In this document: in pieces, positions 53,556 to 64,000 of the stretch | Layout of the letters: each line of letters begins with the position of its first letter | How positions within the stretch are numbered: position 1 is the stretch's first letter | Assembly: GCA_025642065.1 (NCBI GenBank) | Contig: JAODUP010000670.1 | Coordinates: forward strand, 1 to 64,000 | DNA length: 64,000 nt | Origin: Paralvinella palmiformis | Lineage: Eukaryota; Annelida; Polychaeta; Terebellida; Alvinellidae | Reading direction: 5' to 3' | Position numbers and translations under genes: made by a program | The notes under the pieces: model-generated | Database searches by the model: none | What the model saw: only the letters and a program-made list of their open reading frames with translations | Told to the model about the DNA's origin: nothing

Positions 53556-53616
53556 CTGCGATTCGAACTCTAGCCTGGTGATTTGCAGCGCAATGAGCTA
53601 CCTTCTGCACTGCGGC
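53556..53616 (-). repeat. tRNA-like relic (A and B boxes)
   Basis: The minus strand has GGTAGCTCATTGCGC (A-box-like) and GAGTTCGAATCGC (B-box-like), about 31 nt from A-box start to B-box start. The acceptor arms do not pair and no discrete SINE body is recognised, so it is taken as a decayed tRNA-derived element rather than a tRNA gene. Confidence 0.4.
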
Positions 53617-53778
53617 GACGCCCGATGTGACGTTTGCTATTGAAGATGAGAACAGGCAGCAGCACATTACACAGCGACTCATAGTTGAAGAGGTTTATGG
53701 TAATGACGGTCCCAGTTGGATTGGTTGCATCTTGTGCTAATGGACAGCAATGATGGCACTTCTATTTCAACATCACAC

Positions 53779-53833
53779 CAGAAAGAAATTGTCTGCGTGC
53801 AGTATCGATACAACTGGAGACAATTTCTTTCTG
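53779..53833. repeat. Perfect 16-bp inverted repeat
   Basis: CAGAAAGAAATTGTCT (53779-53794) and AGACAATTTCTTTCTG (53818-53833) are exact reverse complements around a 23-nt loop. Confidence 0.7.
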
Positions 53834-54252
53834 CAGAAGAAATACACAAGGTCTCTTCAACCATACATTCGCGTCTACTGGTTGGGAAGATATGGAAATA
53901 TTTACGGTCCATGCACCATTATACTGTGTTCGGTCCTAAAATATGAACCGTTTTACAGTTAACTGATGACACTGTTAGGTTCAGCATGTCTCAATACACA
54001 CGAGGGAACAAATCACACTTTTATTATCAGAGCTTAATTTAAAACAAAATACATATTTTAGTGGATGCTGTAATGTTACACATTTTTGGATCACTTATCC
54101 TGATATTTGCTTCTGCATATTATATATCTGTAAACAATTCGTTTAAAAGTGTACTCAGTTAAACTAAAGTACCATTATTATGTAATATTTGTTAAGTACC
54201 CAGACCATAAGTTCTTGGACTAGTTCTGATTTTGTGATGTTCGCAATTCAGG

Positions 54253-54525
54253 TTGCCATAACGGGCAACCAGCTGACTGGAGAATACAAGGATTTCCCAC
54301 GGACTGGACGACAACGTTAAAGGGATGACAAGCCTGAATCTAAATCTCATTGAGAATGTTCGGGGTGATGTAAAATCGAGAAAAACCCTCGGAGAAAGGT
54401 TAGAGAGTTAGAACATGCATTTCATGACTACTTCAAGAACACTGGCAAGGCTAGATGTACACAACTGATCCACAGTATAGCTGCCATGATTCAGGAGTGT
54501 CTACAGGCATTTAGGTTTGCACAAT
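54253..54525 (+). pseudogene. Tc1/mariner-like transposase C-terminal relic
   Basis: Frames give LNLIENVRGDVKSR, matching the 'SPDLNPIEN.W..lK' segment around the third catalytic residue of Tc1 transposases. Another frame then gives LIHSIAAMIQECLQA, corresponding to 'LidSmprRi.avi.a'. A frameshift and stops separate them. No terminal inverted repeats were found. Confidence 0.6.
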
Positions 54526-55184
54526 TCTTTATTAAAATAATTTTATTTATAGTAAGAACATTGTTATGCATATTATTGTTTTTGGTTCTTTTATTACATG
54601 ATCATTTTAAATTGAACCAATGATTTGTTATGGTTATTGACAGTTTCTGTAGAAAGAAGGTTATAAAAAGCACGTTATAAGAAACTCTGTTTAGTTAATT
54701 ATTATTATTAATGTTAAGATTATGCTAATGTAGTTGATAATATTCATGAAATTGTACAATAAACTATAACAAATGCAGAATTTTTAAGGCCCAATACTGA
54801 TGGAGCCCATTGTATGGTGATAGTAATCCGAGTTTGATCCAGTGACTCATGTGTAACATCTGACTCATCAAGTTTATTACAGGAATAGTCAATATATTAT
54901 GTCAGAATTAACAAAATAATTGTTTCATTGGAGTGACTATAGTATTTATAGGCAGGTTTCCTGCTAAATTAACTATATCATGCAGGCCACTGAATTTGTC
55001 TAGAGGTTCATATAGATTATAGTGAACCATGTTTAAAGTTACACACCTTTTGTGATCTTTCTACTGCCCAAATTCATCCAAGTTGTTTTGTTCTTGTATT
55101 TAGTCTGTGCATCTCCCAATAATATTAAACTACATACCTAAATCCTTTAAGCTTATAATTACATTTAGATTATCCTGTTTAAAG
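54526..55184. other. Non-coding AT-rich stretch
   Basis: No gene seen; it lies downstream of the NAA80 3' end. Confidence 0.4.
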
Positions 55185-55190
55185 TTTATT
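55185..55190 (-). terminator. Candidate NAA80 polyadenylation signal
   Basis: AATAAA on the minus strand, about 306 nt past the NAA80 stop. A weaker ATTAAA lies closer (55278-55283). Which is used cannot be told from sequence. Confidence 0.35.
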
Positions 55191-55495
55191 AACAGTTTAG
55201 CCTTTTTTCTTCCTTATTGTCATTGGTATTTTAAAACAGATTATAATTATACAGTATTAATAACAGCTGCATATTCTTTTAATTACTCCACAAAATGTAT
55301 TTCACAAAGAACTGGACCAGTAAAGTGAAAAAGTGTGATTTAAAAAGTGTCACAACATGTTAAAATAAACAATTTGTTTAAACACAAATAGGAGTTTTTC
55401 AGGTAAAAAATATTTATATGTAAACAGCATAGCACCAATGTAAACAAATGACTAAATAATATCGTAAGTCATTCTGAGACTCATTCCGTTTATGT

Positions 55496-57480
55496 TTACT
55501 TCAAAAATTTCGTCATCCAAAACACTTTGTTAGGATTCATCCTCACAGGTTCTAATTTAGGCAAATGACATGAGGATCGACTGAGCTGTGAAGGTTCCCG
55601 AGGTCTACATGGTGATGGTAGTGGTGGAGGTGGTGGTGGTGGTAGTGGTGGTACAACAGTCACAGTATGTGTTGGTAATGTGCACTCGTGTGCTACTGGA
55701 TCACTGATGGCGCGATTTATTGTTCCCGGATCATTCTGCATCAGCATTTCAGAAATGACGACACCTCCACTGATTGGCTTTTGGACCGTTACTGATAAAG
55801 AAGTCTCATCCGATGATTTACCAAACAACCTGTCAAACTAAAAAAGAAGAACAATATGATAGCTATCATTGATATAAATATAAAGACACAATCAGAGGCT
55901 GGACTCTAATTAATTCTATGTGTCCTTACAAAATGCTTGCAACAAGCTGAACTATTAGAATTCGTTTTACAGATGATATGCCAAGTTACAAATAAATGAC
56001 AAATAATAATCAAGTCATATATTTTAAGAATACAGGATGGCAGCAAAATCTTGATGTGATTTTCTTTTCAGCTATGAGTAATCTTCACCCCTCATTTTAC
56101 CTACCATTACAGAAGACAGTAGTTTTGAAGCCGAGCCTAAACTAATCACTGGCTTACAATAACTGTAGCCAACATGTTCATAGAAAAGCTGCTTGTCATG
56201 CGTTGTTAAGTATAATGTAGTATAGCCAAGCCTGAAACAATCCAGTAATTAGAGTCATACCATCATGAAATAAAATTAAAAACATGGAAAAGCACCGGTC
56301 CCTTCATTCATATCTTGGCCATTTCTTTCATATGTTGATATTAATCCCTTGCATACCAGCAAATAAAAAGGTGGGTCAATTTTATTTACCTCATTTCATA
56401 GCATGAATAAATGCTGTACAAGTAGATATATTCTCAAGACAACAAAATATTGTGCCAAATAAAAAATACGCACATTAACATTACTAGTGAAAATGTCTTG
56501 AGTGAATGTCTTAAAAATAGAATTCTTTATTAATTTTTTTTTGCTTCATTTAAAAAAAATTACTAAGACAGAGTATTACTGATCAGAAATTAAATAAATT
56601 TTATTTCAATACCTCAGAGCATGTTGTTCGGTAATTTCCATTAACTTACGACCAAATCCTTGCCCCCTTTTTGATCTCCCAATTACCACTGAAATAAATA
56701 AAAAATGGGTGTTTGAAATAAATGAAGAGCACATTTTTGTAGCTAAATCTTTCTATTTCAACACTGATCAACAATATTAGCAATAAGCATAATGGTAATT
56801 GTTCAGTAAATTAAGCCAGTAATTTTCAGATACCTGATTCTACAAAGCAGGCCTTAGGTTGACCATGTACCACACAAAGCCTGCTGTGGCCAATCAATTC
56901 CCACTGATCAGAACTTCCTTGTTTAAGTAACACCATGCAGTATGGAAGACTCGTATTAGATTTCTCTAGCATGTGAAGCCTGAAATCGTGTATTGAAGTT
57001 AAAACATTTATGATAATATATATTATATTTGATATCTTTCGTTAGCATTAAATATTTATTACCATAATTTTATATAATCATGAACAAGAGGGCTAAAAAG
57101 GCCATCTACCGGTAACTGCAAAAAGACAATCTCATTATAATGCATTCATAAACCACAAGAATTTACATTTTCATGAAGATTATGTTTTGAGAGAAATGGT
57201 ATCACCAGCAAAAATAACATCACAAGAAATAAACACCAGGTGGATGTGCCCAATAGGTGACAGCCAGGAGTTTGTACCCCAAATTTTAAGAGAGAATGCT
57301 TAAATTCAGACACTAAACATTCCATCTACTTGACTAACATGAAGAATTACTTGCAGTCTACCTGGCTGTTTTACTTCTTGGCCATTCTTCATTTAACACA
57401 TCAGCACATGGTTCCAGCCATTCTGGATGATCATGTAATGGTAGACCTTTGAGGCAGCCATGCTCTATTTCATCTGGCAT
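55496..57480 (-). CDS. NAA80, actin N-terminal acetyltransferase (five coding exons)
   Basis: Naa80 is a cytosolic GNAT enzyme that acetylates the processed acidic N-terminus of actin. Coding exons are 57480-57362, 56979-56834, 56688-56613, 56231-56105 and 55837-55496, all minus. Every intron is GT-AG and the phases agree; introns are 382, 145, 381 and 267 bp. The product is 269 residues, in the usual size range. Evidence by position: PEWLEPCADVLNEEWPRS (19-36) matches the Naa80 N-terminal helix; RGQGFG (96-101) is the acetyl-CoA loop (R/QxxGxG); LTTHD (122-126) and FYEHVGY (130-136) are the Naa80 signature strands. A proline run (219-232) is the profilin-binding type segment, and the C-terminal FWMTKF matches the family's FWM end. 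The start ATG at 57480 has G at -3 (moderate context), with an in-frame stop upstream at 57511-57513. The stop is TAA at 55496-55498. No disruption was seen, so it is judged functional. Confidence 0.95.
57231..57280 (+). mobile_element. SINE family C tail fragment in NAA80 intron 1
   Basis: AACACCAGGTGGATGTGCCC and ATAGGTGACAGCCAGGAG match the 3' part of the SINE at 4087-4340, in the opposite orientation to the gene. Only about 50 bp remain. Confidence 0.75.
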
Positions 57481-57543
57481 AACCACATCAAACACTTGGT
57501 GTGATGAATTTTAAATGGAGCTGATCTTTTACATGGTGGTATG
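57481..57543 (-). promoter_or_regulatory. NAA80 5' leader segment with probable splice acceptor
   Basis: A pyrimidine-rich TTCTGTGTTTTTCAG ends at 57544, so the first coding exon probably begins at 57543 and is preceded by a noncoding exon not located here. The segment holds the start-stop uORF. Confidence 0.55.
57529..57534 (-). promoter_or_regulatory. Start-stop upstream ORF (ATG-TAA)
   Basis: The minus strand reads ACCACCATGTAA: an ATG in ideal Kozak context followed at once by a stop, 54 nt upstream of the NAA80 ATG. Such minimal uORFs can pause initiating ribosomes. It matters only if the leader is transcribed through here. Confidence 0.6.
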
Positions 57544-57549
57544 CTGAAA

Positions 57550-59283
57550 AACACAGAACAGTTCTTTTTTGGTTTCTTTTACACGTCTGATATACCGGTA
57601 TACCAATTGTATATTGGCTGGATAATCTTCTAAATGATTACTAATTTAAAAGAGCCTGATATTATTTAGAATGGATTAAGTATTCCCATAATCATGATGT
57701 TTAAAACATAACACACCAAAACAATTAAAATGTAGCAAAAATTATGGCATGGAAATTGTGTGATATATACATCAGTACACAACTGTGATTTTGTATTAGT
57801 TAGGTGATATGTGGTTTGTGAAAAGAACAAATGCAGATGTACAGGCCAATTCATAATAATGGTGGTTAAATTTGCAATTTAGATCTACCTGTAATTGGGA
57901 TTTTTGAAAGGGATTAAAAGGAAACAATTTAAATTTACTATCATTTAATTTACAGATATGTTTTTTTTAATAACATAAGTGGCTTTGACTGAACAGTTCA
58001 ACTAAACTATTTAGGTCATGTTCCATAAACACCATTGGTATTGCAAAGTAAAAGAGACCATAAATGTAAAAACAATTTGCTTTATGCTTGCTGACAATTG
58101 CCCAGACATCAATGTTTTAGGTTATACAACATAGAAATTACCACAGTGGAAACTGTGACAACTAAAACAAGACATTTCACCACTTACTAATCTAGACATT
58201 TTACCAATCATTTTGATATTTGACACGCACACACACACAAACAAACACTATTATCTATTTTAGGTTAGGTTTATTATCTAGGTTATTGTATATATTCCAT
58301 TTTCATCTTTCATTTATTTTTACTGGAGCTTTTTATGGACTTTGGCTGTGATAATATTTTGAATGATTGTACAGGTGATCAAATGTTAATGTACATGTAC
58401 CACTGTATTATATTGGAAAGAACATAATATTTTTTTTAAATTATGATCTATTGCACAATTATAGATATGCACTAAATCTGGCTGCTGAAATTGACCACAT
58501 TTTATGTTTTTGTACATATATAAAAATCTATAAATCCATCTAACCTTTAATCATTGATTGAACAGCGAAATGTAAGGTTCCTAGTCAAAATGGTTAGAAA
58601 CTGAAATCAGAACAATCCAAAATGGTCATCCACCAGCAGTAATCACTTCTCTGATGATCAAGATCCGGTCTCTGATCCAAATAACTTGACACATGTGGCC
58701 AAACCTGATCTGAAGAACACTACACCAAACTAGAACCTTTATTGATACTGGAGCGTAAAAAAATTATTTTAATTTGTTCATCTTTTGTTGCAGTGTTCAG
58801 TTATTTCCGTCCAAATTTTAATCCGACAATATAATAGAAGAGAAACATCACTGGGTTATAATGCTTTAGAGTGGGTAGATGTCCTTAGTTAGTGCTGCTG
58901 TCTTATTTAATTTAAGTCTGATGCGAAGTATCATCCATTACATGATGTTTTTACATAATCCTATAACTTATTGGCAGAAGAAGAATTATAATGAACTTTT
59001 GGGCCTTTGCCCCGATCTGACATTTGCATAATTTTTACTCAATGGTCCAACTTGTAACTAGGTAGGTATAATGCTGTATGATTACGCTGAACTAAATGAA
59101 TTCATATCAGTCAGGGTTGGACTTTATGCTAGATCAAACTGTTTTAGGCCAGCCCCATGGGTTAAACACCAGTCTGACTTGTTTAATCGATAGGTAGATT
59201 AGGTTAGAATGGTATGATTTAAGATGCCATTATTGACAACACACAATATGATAAGATGCCATTATTTATAACACATAAACCGG

Positions 59284-59314
<31 letters not shown>

Positions 59315-59317
59315 CTG

Positions 59318-59353
<36 letters not shown>

Positions 59354-60335
59354 CTTGTATGTTACAATAAAAATGTAAATGTACCACTTAACAAAATCCA
59401 GTAGCTATTTGTAGTAACAATCTGACACTATCACACTATAGTAATCATGTACTAATTTATTTACAGGCGGGCCAAGCCATTTAAGTTGTTCTGTGATTTA
59501 TTGATGTTGCTGGTTAATTTGATTCTGCAGCCTAGGTGGGGCTAATTCAATAAGTAAGCAAAGGAATGATTAAAATGACACTGTCCTTTACTTATACTGG
59601 TGCTGATGTACATATAGATGTGTGGCTGACCATGCTGTGCCAATGCTTTTAGTCCTTCATAAGATATCTTCCACAATTATTGCTCTCCTGTGAATTAGGA
59701 GTTACACATTGTTAATTTCTATGACTTGAAAATAACTAAACTGGATAAAATCAAAAGGCAGAAATGGGAGGGTGGGAAGAAGGATAATTTTATTGTCTGT
59801 CGAAGTATATACACAACATCTGAATAAGATCTGGAGAACATCTGAATTTTCTTATTATTGTACTGTATGAATAGGTTTTCCAATATACTGTTATTCATGT
59901 ACTTCAAATTGATAGTGTATATATATATATATATACTACTATGATGAAAGGAAAATTAATTTGATGTATTAGTCTATGTACCATAACAGAGATAATCTGG
60001 ATTTCATGTGTGACATCAACAAGCTATTGATACAGAGATATCCTGAAATATAAAAAAAAGCTAAAACAGTTTTATGGTATGATTGAAGAAGTTTAATTTT
60101 TGAAAAGAAAATTATATTAAAATAGACAAAAACTTAAGCCTAAGGTTAAGCTAACTGTGGCATATTTCCATGGGGAAATGGGAAACAATCTATTTTTAAC
60201 TGTACTGTTGTATTGCAAAAATGAGGAATTAGAACCATATGTAAAATACAGTATAACAGCCATACTGAAACACTATTTAGAAAACTTGAGATTTTGAAAA
60301 GTAAGGATTAATTTGAATATGAAATAACACTTTTT
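57550..60335. other. AT-rich non-coding stretch upstream of NAA80
   Basis: No further exon recognised. AT/GT microsatellites lie at 59284-59352, and a short AT tract at 59917-59935. Confidence 0.45.
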
Positions 60336-61090
60336 ATGAATAAATATAGGCAGAACAAATTACCTTATTCTTTTGATAAGAATTTTTGTTTTAATCATGA
60401 GATCCAGAGTAGACTCACAACCAGTCTATCACATCAGCTATATATTCAATGGTGTGACCCCACTTTTGCTAGAAAATTACCTTTATCTGACTTTCCCAAA
60501 ATATGGAACAAATGGAGTTAGTTTAAACAATATTTATTGATTCCCAAACATGCAAAGCATATACAAATAGGTTTTAAAAACAAATGGGTTTCAAATACAA
60601 ATGGAGATGTACTCATAATGCATTCATTTCTCAATCTAAGCTGAAAAGGCAGCTTAAAGCTGAAATGTCTGACTATGCAAGTAATGTATGGTGTGTTAAC
60701 ACTCACTACAAATTAAGATTGTAAAAAATTTAAATCCTCTTATATTGTCTTGGTATTTATGATGAACTTTACTCAAAACTAAGGTTTAACTCTAAACTCT
60801 CTCTTTTCTGTTGGTCTGGTTATTTTATTGTAACACTAACACTAGTAACAGCGATTTAATATTTGGTCGTCTCCTCTCTGAGTCAGTCATCCACTCTGGT
60901 TTCACTTTCAGACAATCTCCACTGTGAAATAAATTTTAAAAAATTGAGGAGGGGAGCCAGGAGGAAGACAGCAATAGCTATCCTTGTCCCTCTTTTCACA
61001 CTGTAGATCAATTATAAATGTTTTTGGTTTGTAATTTCTTGTATAATTGTTATGTTAAATGAATAAATCTATCTAGTCTATCTATCTAGA
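60336..61090 (+). pseudogene. LINE 3' end: RT C-terminus, 3' UTR and TCTA tail
   Basis: The frame at 60336-60521 reads NKLPYSFDKNFCFNHEIQSR and LPLSDFPKIWNKWS. This fits the C-terminal motif of LINE proteins 'LP.SF...F..N.eiHs..TR ... P.iWN'. A presumed 3' UTR follows, with GGGGAGCCAGGAGGAAGACA near 60954-60973. It ends AATGAATAAATCTATCTAGTCTATC at about 61058-61085, a polyadenylation-like AATAAA merging into TCTA repeats. It is 5'-truncated with a stop after KWS. The clade is uncertain. Confidence 0.6.
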
Positions 61091-61557
61091 CTATAAATGT
61101 TGTCAGCAAATGACAATATATGAGCATTTGTGTATTTGGATATGTCATTAACATATATTAACTCTAATTATGCTGCTTTCAAAATCGCGCTTAATTTTTA
61201 GCCCTGTTTGAACCAGGATCACTTTTTTGTTTGCATGAAATGGAAGACGCACCCCTTCAACTCCACAGTTGGAAACACTATGCAGGCTGCCCTCCACCAT
61301 TGTCTACGTAGCATTCTCAAAGTCGAGGACCATCGCTGTATTTGGCTATGTGGTGTTGGGGTCGGTGATCTCATATAATTAGATAGTGTAAAAGCACGTA
61401 GACAATCATGTAACATTTAATTTTTGTACACAAACACAAATATATTTAATTAGGCTGGCCATTTCATTTTACATAAGAATACATAGGATTAGGAGTACCA
61501 CTTTAACAACTGAAAAGGTGGGCCGAGATCGACATAGCCAAGAACGACATGAGTCTA
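61091..61557. other. Non-coding stretch
   Basis: No gene seen. Confidence 0.4.
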
Positions 61558-62218
61558 TTAAAGGGACAGTCCACCCTCAGAAAATATTTTTAAAATATGT
61601 AATGCTTAGCACAGTAACCAAAAATTCCACAATAATAATCACGAAATACACCTGATATCATAGATATAGGGAAATACTCCAAATTACAAAATACACCTGA
61701 TATCATAGATATAGGGAAATAATCCAAATTACTGGAGGCCCGCAATTACTGACGCAGATAATAGTTTCTCTTGAGCGTTAATTTCTGAGCCATTTTGAAT
61801 CATCTTCCTCTTCTCAGATTCCTTCTGGCTCAAACTTGTAAGGTTGTATGTCATTCATACCGTAATTTTAACAAGATAATGCCCTTTAGTTCTGGAATAA
61901 TTCTTTGCTCATACTTGTTTACATGCTTTTGTATGGGCTCTACAGACTTCAGGTCAACTGGATACGCTGAAGTGACGTCAGCATTCAGGAGCTTCCGGTC
62001 TCTGTTTAGCTTCAAAATGGTGGTGCCCATGACATAGGCCATTAAAAGTTGATTAATCAGCACTTTGAACTGGATTATTTAATATATGGGTGATCGTTTA
62101 CACATCTTGACATTATTTAATGATATTTGTGAGTATAGCTGTATTTAATATTTTCAGGAATAATACAGTATTAGTCCTGAAAATATCAAATGAAGGTGGA
62201 CTATGACTAGCCCTTTAA
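61558..62218. mobile_element. 661-bp non-autonomous DNA element with TTAA ends
   Basis: The left end TTAAAGGGACAGTCCACC (from 61558) and the right end, read in reverse complement from 62218, TTAAAGGGCTAG...AGTCCACC, form an imperfect terminal inverted repeat with TTAA at both edges. TTAA target duplication is the hallmark of piggyBac elements. The GGG next to it is also compatible, but superfamily membership is inference. Inside is a tandem duplication of about 44 bp (AATACACCTGATATCATAGA... at about 61645 and 61689). A hairpin TATTTTCAGGA/TCCTGAAAATA lies near 62150-62185. It is non-coding. Confidence 0.75.
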
Positions 62219-63322
62219 ATATACCAAGGCCCAAAAGGGGTCTAGGAATAGGATAGATCCTTGTGCCAGTTGTGGTATAGATCTATACCATCTATCTACA
62301 CCACAATTTTATGAATTCAACATCAGACCTTGTGAGGCTTGTCTTTGACTGTTGACACCGACGGCCCATTTAATTTAGTCTACCATCAATCAATCTTCAT
62401 CCTTGACAACGTGATCAACTGTAGATATATTCGTTTTTACATAAAACTAGCAAAATGTCTGACAACACGTGATAGGGAACGTATACCTTTTGATCTGTTA
62501 TAACATCAAGCAACACACCTGATCAAAGAAAATATCTGTGCTGAAATAGGATTACGACTCACCCAAAAATAGCACAGAAAGAGTGAATTGTTTACTTCCA
62601 GAAGCTAGAACCGGATCATACCAAAATTCGGACTGGCTCGGACCCACATACACAGTCTCGGACCAAGCTATTTTTTAGGGTATTGGGGGGGAATTCAGTG
62701 TTTCAAAATTTGTATATAATCAATGGATGTAAAGCCCGCATATGCATAACATATTAGAACAATATAATTGGTATTTACCATTTTGTGAGCATTCAAAATC
62801 TCGGACTCAATTTCTCCCGATGACCCACTAGTTTTCCAATGGTTTACACCACTATTCATCAGATGGCAGCACTTGATTTATGCACGCCAATACCAGAGAG
62901 CTTAAATATAAAGTCTTTGCCGATACGATAGATCTCTGATTTGACAGGTTATGGAATGTATTTGAAAATAAAAGCGAGTGTTTATTTTGTTGGTTATGTA
63001 TGATAGAAAAAATAGGAATAATATCCAATGAATTCAACAATATTCATTTATTTTATTCACCTTCCGTTACCGGAGAAAACACATTAAAATACAACTACAC
63101 ACCCATATATATACGCGCAAACACAGATATAAAACAGGTGAAATATATGAAGATTATAAATATTATGAAGTTGCAATCTGGTCTAATTTAACTTGATATT
63201 AACAAATTAAGTTTTTTATAAACTGGTAATTACTCCAGGGAGTGTTAATTGCTATGTAGAAACTACCCCATTGCTTTTATAACTACTCCAACGATTGACT
63301 CGACATATTAACAGATAATGCG

Positions 63323-63358
<36 letters not shown>

Positions 63359-64000
63359 GTGTGTTCTTTGAGATTGAAGTGACTCGTGCTGAGATTAACA
63401 GGTGGCAGCACCGGGCTTGGATCTGAACCTGGTGCTGCCCCCTGTTTTATTCTAGACGGTCGAATCCACTACGCGGCCGAGTTCGACAAACACAGATACA
63501 CATATAGATACACCGTCCGACTTTTAGCAGAGAGCTTAAATATACAAACGGTCTTTGCTTTTAGTATGTCCCGCTAGAATCGGCAGGTCGCCAAGAAAAG
63601 TGAAATGATAGAAGTCTAGTAGACCCTCTAGTGCGTATTAAACTTCTGTTTTAATTCGCCATCGGCATCGCAAATATATATATGTTTCATCTTCGGAAAA
63701 CGGGTAAATATAATTATTATTATAATAATATTAGATCTACATTCATTTATGATTAAAATATAATAATATTATACCAATATTAAAATATACGCTTGAACCA
63801 ATCAATCAATCAATCAATGTGAATTATTTTTGTATGCTAGACTTAATCTTAAGACTGGATCTAGAAGTCTAGATCTAGACTATTACTGAGTATTACTAGT
63901 ATAAAAGTATTAGTATTAGATCTACAAAAGCATTATACTTCACTCTTTAGATCTAGTTTAGAGAGTTTAGCATTAATGGACCTTAAACGTAGAGGACATG
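62219..64000. other. Non-coding stretch to window end
   Basis: No gene recognised. (AT)n(GT)n lies at about 63324-63361 and a short (AATC)n tract at about 63800-63818. The final 200 bp is rich in TAGATCTAG-like motifs without an evident function. Confidence 0.45.

Overview
The window looks like nuclear DNA of an invertebrate animal, most likely a mollusc or another lophotrochozoan. It is AT-rich, full of microsatellites, and has widely spaced genes with GT-AG introns. It also carries tRNA-derived SINEs, CR1-like and RNase H-bearing LINE relics, pogo and Tc1 relics, and small TTAA-flanked DNA elements. No bacterial or organellar features are visible. The species cannot be named from the sequence alone.

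Two host genes can be supported. (1) 34894-36075, minus strand: an intronless coding region for a 393-residue bZIP transcription factor of the NFIL3 / giant / CES-2 (PAR-like) group. It has a C-terminal bZIP, an N-terminal CtBP-motif-like PLDFS and two SUMO consensus sites. (2) 55496-57480, minus strand: a five-exon NAA80 gene (actin N-terminal acetyltransferase), rebuilt here by joining exons with matching phases. It has a proline-rich C-terminal half and a start-stop uORF in its leader. The two genes have no evident functional link.

Layout. 1-14 kb is a repeat-dense accessory stretch: a 21-bp minisatellite, SINEs of three families, an RNase H LINE relic, a CR1 relic, two copies of an unclassified ~0.8 kb repeat and a pogo relic. 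14-27 kb has no recognisable gene; it holds further SINEs, a second dispersed repeat family and many microsatellites. 27-44 kb surrounds the bZIP gene and has islands richer in G+C and CpG. Two of these, about 3.5 and 7.5 kb upstream of the gene, each contain a pair of PAR/C/EBP-type bZIP sites. 44-54 kb returns to repeats: long (AC)n, (AAT)n and (GA)n tracts, a CR1 relic, SINEs and CAA-rich DNA with an exact 86-bp duplication. 54-64 kb is AT-rich and contains NAA80, a LINE 3' end and a 661-bp TTAA-flanked inverted-repeat element.

A recurring theme is that dispersed repeats end in microsatellites (AC, AT, CAA/CAT, TCTA), which suggests their 3' tails seeded many of the simple repeats. I did not find an unprecedented gene system. 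The most useful results are the spliced NAA80 model, the bZIP gene with its candidate upstream sites, and the unclassified three-copy repeat.
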